A DNA stretch of 64,000 nt from Candidatus Alcyoniella australis (GTDB taxonomy: Bacteria > Lernaellota > Lernaellaia > JAVCCG01 > Alcyoniellaceae). Of the stretch, positions 1-9,010 are shown one piece after another. The stretch is from positions 20,380 through 84,379 of the forward strand of contig JAVCCG010000107.1 in assembly GCA_030765605.1 (NCBI GenBank), in the 5' to 3' direction. The notes beneath the pieces are model-generated. The model was not told the origin of the DNA. It made no database searches and worked only from the letters and a program-made list of their open reading frames with translations. The translations under genes and the position numbers were made by a program. Each line of letters starts with the position of its first letter. Within the stretch, counting starts at the first letter, position 1.

Positions 1-290
1 CGGGCAAGCTGCCGGCCAACATCTCCGGCGGGCTGATCGGCTGCATGCACGCCGTGGGGGCCACCGGCATCATGCAGGTGATCGAAAGCATGCACCACGT
101 ACACCATCGTTGGGCCGAGATCCACGGCGACACCAAGCGTTGGGAACGTTACGGCAAGCAAAAACCCGCCGACTGGCAGGATCTGCAGGTCAAGGACGCC
201 AAGCGCGCCCTGGCCATCAGCCACGCGGGAGTCGGCAGCCACGTCACCGCCACGATCCTCGTCAAGCCCGATGCGCGGCTGGACAAATAG
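1..290 (+). CDS. Thiolase-superfamily protein, C-terminal part (cut by window start)
   Basis: Only the last 95 or so residues are present, reading in frame from base 3. The segment SGGLIGCMHAVGATG matches the conserved C-terminal thiolase block (usually GHPxGATG): the active-site His is kept, but the flanking Gly and Pro are Met and Ala. The half carrying the nucleophilic Cys lies outside the window, so a true thiolase cannot be told from a thiolase-like aldolase. A DUF35 gene begins about 10 bases downstream. Known pairs of this kind are archaeal thiolase/HMG-CoA synthase with DUF35, BbsB/BbsA in anaerobic toluene degradation, and Ltp2/ChsH2 in steroid side-chain cleavage. The family is fairly certain; the substrate is unknown. 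Confidence 0.8.
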   Translation, partial: GKLPANISGGLIGCMHAVGATGIMQVIESMHHVHHRWAEIHGDTKRWERYGKQKPADWQDLQVKDAKRALAISHAGVGSHVTATILVKPDARLDK

Positions 291-301
291 GGAGGTCAAT
301 G

Positions 302-895
302 ATGGGTAAAAGAGGCACAGTGTCGGTCAAGAACGACCGCTATTACTTCGACGGCGACTTCCACGTCATCTATCCCAACACGCCGATCTGCAACCAGGAC
401 GGCGATCTGTGCGGCGTGACCAACCCGCGCGACATGACCTACGTCCACTCCTACGGCGGCGAAGCACCGTTCTTCGCGGGCATCGCAAAGGGCAAGCTGC
501 TGGCCACGCGTTGCGACAACCCGGACTGCGAGTCGGGCTACAAATCGATCAACATCCCGTTCCGCACACACTGCCCGGATTGCCTGGACAAGGCCACGGT
601 GATCGACCTGACCCAGGTCGCCAACGACACGGCCAAGGTCCATACCTTTATGCTCTGCGAGCGCTCCGGCGCGTTCAACACGCTGCCAAAGCCGATCAAG
701 TTCATCAACGTCGAGTTCCAGGGAGCGGCGACGATCCTGATGAGTTACTTGCCGGTGGGCGAACCGCAGATCGGTATGCGCGTGGTGCCGATCTTCCGCA
801 CGGTGGAGCCGACCTACACCATCACCGACTTGGCGTTCGTACCAGAGGGGACCGCGGCCGCGGACCTGCCCGAGGGCTTCACGTTCTCCAAGTAG
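302..895 (+). CDS. DUF35 OB-fold / zinc-ribbon acyl-CoA-associated protein
   Basis: A 197-residue protein with a rubredoxin-like zinc ribbon made by Cys71, Cys76, Cys91 and Cys94, followed by an OB-fold domain, the standard DUF35 layout. Such proteins bind acyl-CoA and form obligate complexes with thiolases, HMG-CoA synthases or thiolase-like aldolases; the adjacent upstream thiolase gene is the obvious partner. Two consecutive ATG codons at 299 and 302 are possible starts. GGAGGT at 291-296 is 5 bases from the second and only 2 from the first, so 302 is preferred. An intrinsic terminator follows at once, making this the last gene of its operon. Confidence 0.85.
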   Translation: MGKRGTVSVKNDRYYFDGDFHVIYPNTPICNQDGDLCGVTNPRDMTYVHSYGGEAPFFAGIAKGKLLATRCDNPDCESGYKSINIPFRTHCPDCLDKATVIDLTQVANDTAKVHTFMLCERSGAFNTLPKPIKFINVEFQGAATILMSYLPVGEPQIGMRVVPIFRTVEPTYTITDLAFVPEGTAAADLPEGFTFSK

Positions 896-918
896 TCTTG
901 CTATTGAACGGCTGCACA

Positions 919-949
919 CGGGGCGTCCCTTCCGGGCGCCCCGTTTTTT
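919..949 (+). terminator. Intrinsic terminator after the DUF35 gene
   Basis: A G/C-rich hairpin (C919-G925 pairing with C937-G943, extended by three inner C-G pairs around one bulged base) is followed by six T residues at 944-949. There is no T-run on the opposite strand, so it acts on plus-strand transcription. The stop codon of the converging minus-strand gene lies at its edge. Confidence 0.85.
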
Positions 950-2667
950 CATTGCTGCGCCGACTGTCCGACCAAACCGTTCTCGACCAGATACTGCGCC
1001 AGCAACCGGGCCATCACCGCGCTGCCGTACTCGTTGTAGTGGCAGTAGGTCTGGAACAACTCTTCCCAGTGATGGTCGGCCAGCAGCAGCGGCTCAATTA
1101 GCAAAAACGGGGCCGAGTGTTTGCGCGCCACCTCTTCCATGGTCAGGTCGAAGGCCTGCGTGTGCTGCGTGGTGGCCTCGGCCACAAATACGATACGGCC
1201 ACCGCGATTTTCGATTTCGTCGGCCAGCTCGTCGAGGTTGCGAAAGTACTCTTCAGGCGAATTGACCAACTGCTCGCGAAATTTCAGCCGGGCCAGAATC
1301 GCCAGCCGCACGGCGATGTTATACAGCGACGAACGCGCTAACAGCCGCTGCATTGAGGCGATCATGCGTACCTGCTGCGGATCGGACGCTCCGCCGTAGG
1401 TCTCGAACCACTGACGCTGGGTCATCACTCCGCGGCGGGACTGCTCGTAGTCGTTGTTCCCGGTGTAGACGATCACCAACTCCGGTTCCAGGTCGCGGCC
1501 CACGTCGCGGAACATCACCATCAGTTGGTAGCTGGTCCAGCCGCTAACCCCGCTGTTGATCACCTGTGCGTTGACCCCGGATTCGATCAACCGCTGCTCA
1601 AGCTGCCGGGTCCAGCGCGCTTTGGGTGCAACGTCGTGCCCCTCGGTGCTGCTTCCGCCCAGACAGAGGATCACCATGCGCTCGTCCCCTGCCCTGCTTT
1701 CGATCTCGATCTTCTCCGCGCGTTCCTGCAAATCCCACAGATAGATCCGCTGGTTGATGTCCAGCGGCAGCCAACCCAGGCGCTGGTCCTCGAGCATGTC
1801 GGCGGTCAGACCCCGCGGCTTTGCAATGGCCTGTAGCGGACTGGCGCGGACAACGGCCTCGGCCGTCAACAGGCCGCCGAACGCCAGTGTGAACAACAGT
1901 AGGTTGGCGAACCTGATCCTCGGTAAAATCAGCAGCGCCTGCATTGCCAGCAGAACGCCGAGCAGCAGCCCGAGGTAGAGCAAAATGTTCGCATGCAAAA
2001 TAATCACCGCCGGAACGCTGAGCACCAGCGGTAAAAAGACCAGTGCGTTTAACAGGCCGGCGCGCCCCCTGCCTCGCGTGCCCAGCAGCAGGCTCAGAAA
2101 TGCGAACGAAAAGATCCAGGCGATCAGCGGCCATGTCAGCACCCGATCGACCGCCACCAACGTCGAACACAGTCCCGCGAGCACGATCACGGCGGCCACG
2201 GTCAACGGTCGCGTTCCTGGCTTTGTCGCATCCTGCACAGGCCGCGCTACGTTGCTCAACAGCTCCTGCCCTACTCGTAGCGGTACTACGTAAAGCAGCA
2301 GCCCGGCCCAGACCAGCTCCATCGGCACGTCGAAATACACGGCCAGCGCGCCGACCGCCAGGAACACGATGTAGGTCAATAGACGCAGAGCAGCCAGGGC
2401 CTGCCGTCGCAACACAGTGCACAGCGCCGCGTCCGCGAACAACGCACCGCCGCAGAGCAGCAGCACGGGGAACAGGCGTTGGATGACGAACTCGTTTACT
2501 CCGGGAGTGGCGCGCAGCAGCAGCGGATCCGCGGGCCAATAGACAAGGGTTGCCAATGCCGCGAGATAGCCGCCCGCCAGGGCAAAAGGCATCAACAGTG
2601 CGCCGAGCATTCCGCGCGCCAGACGCGCGAGCTGCGTACCTCCGGAGCCCGCCGTCGTCAGTTCCAT
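949..2667 (-). CDS. Polytopic membrane protein with C-terminal SGNH/GDSL hydrolase domain
   Basis: This 572-residue protein has an N-terminal half (about 20-275) made of roughly eight to nine hydrophobic segments and a soluble C-terminal SGNH hydrolase domain (about 330-570). Block I is GGSSTEG at 337-343 with the nucleophile Ser, block III is GNND at 403-406, and a late His sits in CHYNEYG near residue 545. SGNH proteins fused to membrane segments often remove or transfer acyl groups on envelope glycans; that role is inference here. The start follows directly on the stop of the upstream TPR-like gene, so both are probably co-translated. It is the last gene of the minus-strand run beginning at 10189. 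Confidence 0.75.
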   Translation of the reverse strand: MELTTAGSGGTQLARLARGMLGALLMPFALAGGYLAALATLVYWPADPLLLRATPGVNEFVIQRLFPVLLLCGGALFADAALCTVLRRQALAALRLLTYIVFLAVGALAVYFDVPMELVWAGLLLYVVPLRVGQELLSNVARPVQDATKPGTRPLTVAAVIVLAGLCSTLVAVDRVLTWPLIAWIFSFAFLSLLLGTRGRGRAGLLNALVFLPLVLSVPAVIILHANILLYLGLLLGVLLAMQALLILPRIRFANLLLFTLAFGGLLTAEAVVRASPLQAIAKPRGLTADMLEDQRLGWLPLDINQRIYLWDLQERAEKIEIESRAGDERMVILCLGGSSTEGHDVAPKARWTRQLEQRLIESGVNAQVINSGVSGWTSYQLMVMFRDVGRDLEPELVIVYTGNNDYEQSRRGVMTQRQWFETYGGASDPQQVRMIASMQRLLARSSLYNIAVRLAILARLKFREQLVNSPEEYFRNLDELADEIENRGGRIVFVAEATTQHTQAFDLTMEEVARKHSAPFLLIEPLLLADHHWEELFQTYCHYNEYGSAVMARLLAQYLVENGLVGQSAQQ

Positions 2668-2668
2668 T

Positions 2669-3151
2669 TCAGCGCCCGTCTCGTTCGAGGGCAGCCTGGA
2701 ATAACGCCCTGGCCCGGGCCGCGGCCGGACGTCCGGCCTGCTCGTCGACGATCTGCTGCATCAGCTCCAGCGCCAGATCCATGCGCCCCTGCTGCAACGC
2801 GCACTGCTGCCTGACCAGCAGGTAGTCTGCGCGCAGACGGGGCGTCTGTTCCCGCTGGGCCACAGTGGCGTCGAGCAGCTCCAGCGCCTCGTCGCAGCGT
2901 TGCAGCTCGGCCAGGGCCCGGGCCTTCACCGCATCGGCCTCACGCGGGTCTTGTAGTCCAAGGGGGTTGTGTTGCACATGACGCGCGACGCTTAGCGCAT
3001 CTTGGGCTTCGCCGACTTGCAGCAGCTCGCGCGCCATCGCCAGCAGCTCGCCCGGCGGTCTGTCGGTCGGAGAGACCAGGAACGCGGCGGCCAATCCCAG
3101 CAGCGCCCCGCAAACAAAGCACGCGACTGCCGCCCGGACCGGATTATTCAT
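2669..3151 (-). CDS. Membrane-anchored TPR-like protein, function unknown
   Basis: A 160-residue protein with one N-terminal hydrophobic anchor (about residues 6-27, including GALLGLAAAFLV) and an Ala/Leu/Glu-rich helical remainder that looks like two to three degenerate TPR units. No catalytic motif is visible. It lies between the small mutase subunit (12-base gap) and the SGNH membrane protein (one base apart), so it may assist the latter as a periplasmic scaffold. That link rests only on gene order. Confidence 0.6.
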   Translation of the reverse strand: MNNPVRAAVACFVCGALLGLAAAFLVSPTDRPPGELLAMARELLQVGEAQDALSVARHVQHNPLGLQDPREADAVKARALAELQRCDEALELLDATVAQREQTPRLRADYLLVRQQCALQQGRMDLALELMQQIVDEQAGRPAAARARALFQAALERDGR

Positions 3152-3163
3152 CGATTGAGGGCG

Positions 3164-3571
3164 TTAACTATCGGAACGTTGAGGGGCGTTCTCCCTGATG
3201 AACTTGGCGATGCTCTCGATCTTGGTGCCGGGCGTGAAAATTTCGCGGACGCCCAGCTGCTTGAGCTGTTCGATATCTTCGTTAGGGATGATCCCTCCGC
3301 CGAAGAGCATCACGTCGTCGAGCTTGTCGTGCTTCATCAGCTCGAGCACCCGCGGGAAGAGCGTCATGTGGGCTCCGGATAGTATTGAGAGCCCGATCAC
3401 GTCTACGTCCTCCTGAATCGCGGCGCCAACGATCATCTCGGGAGTCTGATGCAGCCCGGTGTAAATCACCTCAAACCCCTCATCGCGCAGTGCGCGGGCC
3501 ACAACCTTGGCCCCGCGGTCGTGGCCGTCGAGCCCGGGCTTGGCGATCAGGATGCGGATCTTGCGTTCCAT
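3164..3571 (-). CDS. B12-binding small subunit of acyl-CoA mutase (IcmB/McmA2 type)
   Basis: The 135-residue cobalamin-binding subunit carries the DxHxxG motif (Asp15-Gly-His17-Asp-Arg-Gly20), whose His is the lower axial ligand of base-off B12, with the later LSILSGAH and GGGIIP segments that line the nucleotide tail. ATG at 3571 is chosen because AAGGAG lies six bases upstream; a longer reading from 3601 would overlap the large subunit. The length matches stand-alone IcmB (about 136 residues) rather than a fused methylmalonyl-CoA mutase. It works with the large-subunit gene just upstream to move a carbonyl-CoA group between adjacent carbons by a radical mechanism. Confidence 0.92.
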   Translation of the reverse strand: MERKIRILIAKPGLDGHDRGAKVVARALRDEGFEVIYTGLHQTPEMIVGAAIQEDVDVIGLSILSGAHMTLFPRVLELMKHDKLDDVMLFGGGIIPNEDIEQLKQLGVREIFTPGTKIESIAKFIRENAPQRSDS

Positions 3572-3581
3572 GACTGGCTCC

Positions 3582-5270
3582 TTAGAGATAGGCCGGGTCA
3601 ACGTATTCGCCGTAGACCGGTTTTAACGCTCCGATGATCTCGCCCTCGCTGGCGTAGGCCCTGACGCAGTCCAAGATGTGGGGCACGATATTCTCGTCGT
3701 TGCGCGCCGCGCGGGTCAGCTCCTCGAGGGCCTTGTCGCAAACCGCGGCGTCGCGCTCGTTGCGCACCTTTTGCAATGCCGCCACCTGTTCGCGCTCAAC
3801 CTGCGGATCGATCTTCAGCGTCTGGATCGGCGCTTCCTGGTCATGCACGTACTTGTTGACGCCGACCATGGTTTTAATCCCGGCGTCGAGCTGCCGCTGG
3901 TAGTGGATCGCCGCGTCCGCGATCTCGCGCTGGGGATAGCCCGACTCGATCGCGGCGATGATTCCGCCCATCTCGTCGATGCGCTCGATGTAGGCCATGG
4001 CCTCGCTCTCGAGCTTGTCGGTCAACGCCTCCACCGCGTAGCTGCCGGCCAGCGGATCGATGATGTTGGCCGCGCCGGACTCCTCGGCGATGATCTGCTG
4101 GGTGCGCAACGCCACGGTGACCGCCTCCTCGGTGGGCAGGGCGTAGGTCTCGTCCAGGCTGTTGGTATGCAGGCTCTGGGTCCCGCCCATTACAGCTGCC
4201 AGCGCCTGGATCGTGGTGCGCACGATGTTATTCAGCGGCTGCTGTGCGGCCAGCGAGCAGCCCGCGGTTTGGGTGTGGAAACGCAACATCCACGAACGCG
4301 GGTCACGCGCGCCGAACCGTTCGCGCATCACCCGCGACCAGATGCGTCGCGCCGCGCGGTATTTGGCGATCTCCTCGAACAGGTCGTTGTGAGCGTTGAA
4401 AAAGAAACTCAACCGCGGGGCGAAGCTGTCGACGTCGAGTCCGGCGTCCACGCAGGCCTGCACGTAGCCGATGCCGTCGGCCAGGGTGAAGGCCAACTCC
4501 TGCACCGCAGTGCTGCCCGCCTCGCGGATGTGGTAGCCCGAGATGCTGATCGTGTTCCAGCGCGGAACGTGCTCGGAGCAGAAGGCAATGATGTCGGTGA
4601 TGATCTTGATGCTCGGCCGGGGCGGAAAGATCCAGGTCTTTTGCGCGATGTACTCCTTGAACATGTCGTTCTGGATCGTGCCGCCGATCTTGTCCCAGCT
4701 CACGCCCTGCTTTTGGGCCACGGCCATGTACATGCACAGCAGGATCGCTGCCGGCGGGTTGATCGTCATGCTGGTCGTAACTTTATCCAGCGGGATGCCG
4801 TTGAACAGCACCTCCATGTCGCGTAGCGTGTCGATCGCCACGCCGCAACGCCCGACCTCGCCGGCGCTCATCGGATCGTCGCTGTCGTGACCGTAGAGCG
4901 TGGGGAAGTCGAATGCCACCGAGAGCCCGGTCTGCCCCTGCCGCAGCAGGAAATGGAAGCGCTCGTTGGTCTCGCGCGCCGAGCCGAACCCGGCGAACTG
5001 CCGCATGGTCCACAGTCGGCCGCGGTACATCGTGGGCTGCACGCCGCGGGTGTAGGGATACTCCCCGGGCCAACCGAGCTTTTCGGCCGGGTCGAAATCG
5101 GCCATCTCGTCCGGCCCGTAGATCGGATCGACCTCGAGGTCGGAGGTGGTCGTAAAACGAAAATCGCGTTTCTTGGGATTCTCATCTTCGGGCCGATAGA
5201 CCCGCTGAATCCATTGCTGTTTCTTTTTCATTGATTCAAAGTCCGCTACTGGATTTCGGCTCAGCGTCAT
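3582..5270 (-). CDS. Acyl-CoA mutase large subunit, isobutyryl-CoA mutase-like
   Basis: This 562-residue protein is the substrate-binding TIM-barrel subunit of a coenzyme B12-dependent acyl-CoA mutase; the B12 domain is encoded separately downstream. The active-site His is conserved (His247 in SGYHIREAG). The two residues that set substrate choice in this family differ from methylmalonyl-CoA mutase: the Tyr of RQYAGF is Phe92 (MRQFAGF), and the Arg of the segment before TYIFPP is Gln210 ([10 protein letters not shown]). Phe plus Gln is the published isobutyryl-CoA mutase pair; 2-hydroxyisobutyryl-CoA mutase has Ile plus Gln. The length also fits IcmA (about 566). ATG at 5270 overlaps the FadL stop as ATGA; an internal ATG at 5231 is possible. 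Most pipelines would label it methylmalonyl-CoA mutase. Confidence 0.85.
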   Translation of the reverse strand: MTLSRNPVADFESMKKKQQWIQRVYRPEDENPKKRDFRFTTTSDLEVDPIYGPDEMADFDPAEKLGWPGEYPYTRGVQPTMYRGRLWTMRQFAGFGSARETNERFHFLLRQGQTGLSVAFDFPTLYGHDSDDPMSAGEVGRCGVAIDTLRDMEVLFNGIPLDKVTTSMTINPPAAILLCMYMAVAQKQGVSWDKIGGTIQNDMFKEYIAQKTWIFPPRPSIKIITDIIAFCSEHVPRWNTISISGYHIREAGSTAVQELAFTLADGIGYVQACVDAGLDVDSFAPRLSFFFNAHNDLFEEIAKYRAARRIWSRVMRERFGARDPRSWMLRFHTQTAGCSLAAQQPLNNIVRTTIQALAAVMGGTQSLHTNSLDETYALPTEEAVTVALRTQQIIAEESGAANIIDPLAGSYAVEALTDKLESEAMAYIERIDEMGGIIAAIESGYPQREIADAAIHYQRQLDAGIKTMVGVNKYVHDQEAPIQTLKIDPQVEREQVAALQKVRNERDAAVCDKALEELTRAARNDENIVPHILDCVRAYASEGEIIGALKPVYGEYVDPAYL

Positions 5271-6580
5271 TTGCCGTGGAACACGTGGTAAACGTCCTCA
5301 AAGTTGATGTTGAAGCCGATCTCCATGTAGTCGTAAGCGTTCTTGTAATAACCGCGGCCGTCGCCCAGCGAGTTGCCCGGCAGGACCTTGGCCACCTCGC
5401 GCTCGGCCATGAACAGATGCGCGTAGGCGAAGTCGAGGCTGAAGCCCCAATAGTTGATTGTGAATCCGCCGCAGGCTCCGTGCTTGTCCGTGTCCGGCCC
5501 GCCAAGTCCCGTGGTCTCCTCGGGCACTGCCCCTTGGTCGAAAAAATAGCCGCAGCGCATGCTGAAGTTTTTGGAGTAGTCGTATTGGGTTCCGGTCCGC
5601 AGGCTCCAGGTGTCTTTCCAGTAGCATGGCATGAAGAAGTCGGCGAGCAGCTCCTCTTTATCCAGGTCGACCGGGTAGCCCTCGACCTTGCTCCACTCGA
5701 TCCAGACCGCGTCGAACTCCAGGTCCCACTTGGGAAGCGGGATGAAGCGCACGCCGAAGCGCACCTGTTGCGGGAAGGTTATCTCGACCGAGATGTCGTC
5801 CTTGTAGACATCCATGCCGACGAACGAGGCGTAGGGCTCGGGCAGTTCGGCCTCGATGAAACCGGAGAGCACCAGATTGTAATCGGGAAGGTAGCTTCCG
5901 CCGAACTCGAGCCAGGGCAAAGGCTGGATCAAAATTCCCGCCATGTAGCCCGGGTTCCAGTCGTCTTTAGCCACGAAGTTGGCGATGACGTTGTAGGCCG
6001 GCAGCTTGTCGCCGAGCAGCGATACCGAGTAGTGGTCGTTCTTGCCGAATGAAACCAGTTGGCCGCAGGCTCCCAGCCGCAGCCAGCTCAGTGGCTGCCA
6101 GCCCGCTGCCAGCGTGTAATAGATAGCCACGGTCGTCGTCTCAACTGTTCCGCTGACTCCGCCCAGCGATTCCTCGGGATAGCGTGCCGTGACCCCCGGA
6201 GGTCCGTAGGCGCCGAAGGCGAAGGTCCAATGCTTGAGGTGGAAGTCTGTGGATAACGCGCCGAAGGGGATCGGGTCAAGCGGGTTACGGTTAGTTACGA
6301 ACTCACCGTACGGCTCGCGCTGGTACCAAATCTTGTACATGTCGAATTTGCTCGAGACATAAAGATTGGTGCCCTTGATTTTGGTCAGGCCGGCCGGATT
6401 GTGCCAGATGCAGGTCAGATCGTCGGCGCGCACGGCCATCGCCGCACCGCGTCCCACCGCCTTGGCCCCGATGTCAGGCTGATAGAAACCGGAAGCCAAG
6501 GAGGCTGCGGGCAATGCTAAAATTGCCGCCAACGCTCCGAGCAAGATAATACAATGCCACGCGGATCTCCCTCGCCTCAT
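5267..6580 (-). CDS. FadL/TodX-family outer-membrane hydrophobic-compound channel
   Basis: A 437-residue OMPP1/FadL/TodX family protein: signal peptide (about 1-30, ending ASLAS), then the family hallmark start [20 protein letters not shown] and the IWHNPAGL block, followed by alternating beta-strand sequence. Family members form 14-stranded barrels that let fatty acids, alkanes or monoaromatics cross the outer membrane. It overlaps the mutase large-subunit gene by four bases and lies just below the aldehyde oxidoreductase gene, so import of a hydrophobic substrate for this run is likely. A G-rich stretch sits directly before ATG at 6580 as a weak ribosome site. Confidence 0.88.
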   Translation of the reverse strand: MRRGRSAWHCIILLGALAAILALPAASLASGFYQPDIGAKAVGRGAAMAVRADDLTCIWHNPAGLTKIKGTNLYVSSKFDMYKIWYQREPYGEFVTNRNPLDPIPFGALSTDFHLKHWTFAFGAYGPPGVTARYPEESLGGVSGTVETTTVAIYYTLAAGWQPLSWLRLGACGQLVSFGKNDHYSVSLLGDKLPAYNVIANFVAKDDWNPGYMAGILIQPLPWLEFGGSYLPDYNLVLSGFIEAELPEPYASFVGMDVYKDDISVEITFPQQVRFGVRFIPLPKWDLEFDAVWIEWSKVEGYPVDLDKEELLADFFMPCYWKDTWSLRTGTQYDYSKNFSMRCGYFFDQGAVPEETTGLGGPDTDKHGACGGFTINYWGFSLDFAYAHLFMAEREVAKVLPGNSLGDGRGYYKNAYDYMEIGFNINFEDVYHVFHGK

Positions 6581-6618
6581 CCCCCAGCTTCCCCCTGTTA
6601 CTCCGATTTGCTATCTCA

Positions 6619-8502
6619 TCAGCTGCCGTAAAGCGCGTCCGCCAAGTATTTCAGTTTGTGGTGGATTAGTCTATCCCGCGCCGGCCAGCCCTTTTCGTTA
6701 ATAGCCCGCAGCTCGTAGAACTCTTTGAGCATCAGCTCCATGTCCGGAGCCGAGCCCTCGGTCGGTCCATCCTGGATCGGCGTCATCATCCGCTTGCTCA
6801 GCTTGTCGTCCTCGCTGCCGCTGCCGAACAGATTGGTCAGGCCGCGCTTTAAGTACCACAATCTTTCACCGAGCTCGAGGATCTCTTCCTGGGTGTACTC
6901 GAAACCTGTTACCGCGTTGACCATCTCCAACGCCTGCGTCAGGTTGAGTATCATTGATCCCAGGTTGCAGAACACCGCGCAATGGGAAAAGAACTGACCG
7001 TAGTTCTGAGCGTGAATGTTCATCTGGGCCTTGCCCACCGAGGTCAATCCTTCGATATCGTCGCAAAGATCGTCGATCTCGGGCACGTACATTCCGCCGC
7101 CCTCGATCGGATACTCCAGGCTGTTCATGTGGCACGCGCCGCGATTGCTTACCGCGTAGGCCAGGCCGTAGCCGTGCGCCGACCGCGGGTCGTGCATCGG
7201 CGCTTCGAGGCCGCGCACCGTGCTCAGGAAGTCCTCGCCGAAGCCCAGCTCCTTTGCCGCCGCGGCGCTGCCTTTGGCCAGCAACGCGCCGAATCCTTTT
7301 CCGGCCGCGATCTGTTTGGCCAGCTGGATTATCGTCTCGCTGTTGCCCCACGTAAGCTCGAGGCCGCCGGTCGTATCGGTGTCAATCAGTCCGCGCTCGA
7401 AACACTCCATGGCCCAGGCGATGGACGCGCCGGCGGTGATCGTGTCGATCCCCGCGCGGTTGCAGATCTCGTTGGCCTTGGCTATCGATTCCATCGAAGG
7501 GTTGAGCAACATCGTACCGAAGGTGCCCATGGTCTCGTACTCCGGGCCGGGCCCCTTCTCCATTTGGAACGGACCGTCCGCTACCGCTACCTCGCGCTTG
7601 CAGGCTACGGAGCAGCTGTAACAGGTCTTGTTGCCGGTCAACACCTTGTCGCCGTAGGCGATGGGGGCGATATCGTCGAACTGGTCCCATTCGCTGATCT
7701 GCCAATTCTTCATCGGGATGTCGCCGGAGATGATTCCCAGGTCCATGTGGCTCGCAGTGCCGAATGCGCGCAGCCCCTCGATGGTGATGTTGCCGTCGTA
7801 CAGTTCCTTTAGTTCTTTCTTTAACACATCGAAACGCTCGGGAAGCGCGATCTTGGGTTTACCGCTTCCACGGACCCACAGCGCTTTGAGATTTTTCGAG
7901 CCGCAGACTGCTCCCAAACCCACGCGGCCTGCCAGATGCCCCTTGTTGTTGACCATGTTGGCGATCGGCAGCAGCTTCTCGCCCGCCGGACCGATGGTGA
8001 AGACCTGGCCGCCCTTGTTCGAGTCGCCCCGATAGTCGGCGATGATGCGGTCGGTGGCCTCGTAGGTGTCCATTCCCCAATAGGCCGATCCGTCGCGGAT
8101 CTGCACACGGTCGTCGTCGATCGCCAACACTACAGGTTTATCCGACGCGCCGGTGATCACGATCCCGTCCCAGCCGGCGAACTTGATCTGCGGTCCGATG
8201 AAACCGCCGACGTTGGCTTCGCCCAGTACGCCGGTCTGCGGGCTCTTGGCCAGCACCTCGATGCGGCACACGGCGTTCATCCGTACACCGGTCAGAGGTC
8301 CGGTCATGATCACCAGCGGATTGCGCGGATCGAGCGGGTCGATGTCCCAGTTGGGATTGAGCAGGTCGAAAAATAGTTTTACGCCCAGCCCCGATCCGCC
8401 GATGTACTCGCGGCTGACCTCGGTCGGAATCTCGATAGTCTCAATTGCGGACGTGCTCAGATCGACCTTGAGCACCTTGCCCGTGTGGCCACCGTATGTC
8501 AT
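6619..8502 (-). CDS. Tungsten-type aldehyde:ferredoxin oxidoreductase
   Basis: This 627-residue protein spans the whole AOR fold. The N-terminal pterin-binding domain (YIGGSGLG at 33-40, TGPLTG near 67-72) is followed by the 4Fe-4S ligands Cys294, Cys297 and Cys301 in CYSCSVAC, with a fourth Cys in AVFCNLG late in the protein. AORs oxidise aldehydes to carboxylic acids with ferredoxin, or run in reverse on activated acids, in the cytoplasm of anaerobes. The iron alcohol dehydrogenase upstream could form or consume the aldehyde. No pterin-synthesis gene is nearby. Substrate cannot be read from sequence. Confidence 0.92.
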   Translation of the reverse strand: MTYGGHTGKVLKVDLSTSAIETIEIPTEVSREYIGGSGLGVKLFFDLLNPNWDIDPLDPRNPLVIMTGPLTGVRMNAVCRIEVLAKSPQTGVLGEANVGGFIGPQIKFAGWDGIVITGASDKPVVLAIDDDRVQIRDGSAYWGMDTYEATDRIIADYRGDSNKGGQVFTIGPAGEKLLPIANMVNNKGHLAGRVGLGAVCGSKNLKALWVRGSGKPKIALPERFDVLKKELKELYDGNITIEGLRAFGTASHMDLGIISGDIPMKNWQISEWDQFDDIAPIAYGDKVLTGNKTCYSCSVACKREVAVADGPFQMEKGPGPEYETMGTFGTMLLNPSMESIAKANEICNRAGIDTITAGASIAWAMECFERGLIDTDTTGGLELTWGNSETIIQLAKQIAAGKGFGALLAKGSAAAAKELGFGEDFLSTVRGLEAPMHDPRSAHGYGLAYAVSNRGACHMNSLEYPIEGGGMYVPEIDDLCDDIEGLTSVGKAQMNIHAQNYGQFFSHCAVFCNLGSMILNLTQALEMVNAVTGFEYTQEEILELGERLWYLKRGLTNLFGSGSEDDKLSKRMMTPIQDGPTEGSAPDMELMLKEFYELRAINEKGWPARDRLIHHKLKYLADALYGS

Positions 8503-8521
8503 CAGATAAGCCCCGTGGAAT

Positions 8522-8935
8522 TCAGTAGATGTTGAACTCGCCGTATCCGTTGTCGTCGAGGTACTTGGGGTACATCGTGTAGGTCGGCTTGATCGCGGGC
8601 AGCAGCTTGAGGATCTTGGGAATCGGGCCCTTGGCCACCATCTGCTTGCGTGTCAGCGCGGCCATCAGGTTTACCTTGCCGAACCAGAACTTGTGCGCGA
8701 TATCCGAGGTCATGCTCATCTCGACCAGGGCCGGCGAGTCGTTGTCGTTGATCACGACCCTCAAAGCATCGCCGGAGCAATCGATGTACACGCTGACTTC
8801 GGGATCGGTGTACTTGAAGCGGATGGTCAACCCACTGGCCAACAGCTTGTCCGCAACCGCGGGCGTCTGGGCCACGAGGTCAAAGAAGCCGCCGATTACC
8901 TCGCCGAATTTCTCGCCTGAGTCGAATAATGCCAT
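8522..8935 (-). CDS. SCP2-like sterol/lipid-binding domain protein
   Basis: A stand-alone 137-residue SCP2 domain: an N-terminal helix, then the beta-rich region (TIRFKYTDPEVSVYID), an acidic NDNDSP turn and the ALTRKQMVAKGPIPKIL helix typical of the fold. SCP2 domains bind hydrophobic ligands such as fatty acyl-CoA or sterols in a tunnel. GGAGG lies about eight bases before the ATG. Located between alcohol dehydrogenase (75-base gap) and AOR (19-base gap), it may carry the acyl or alcohol intermediate of the pathway; the ligand is unknown. Confidence 0.82.
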   Translation of the reverse strand: MALFDSGEKFGEVIGGFFDLVAQTPAVADKLLASGLTIRFKYTDPEVSVYIDCSGDALRVVINDNDSPALVEMSMTSDIAHKFWFGKVNLMAALTRKQMVAKGPIPKILKLLPAIKPTYTMYPKYLDDNGYGEFNIY

Positions 8936-9010
8936 TTTTATTTCCTCCAGTCGGTCCTGTATTTATTTACGGGCCGGGCCGGGTCGGCTCGCTTCGTCTC
9001 GGATCTTTTC

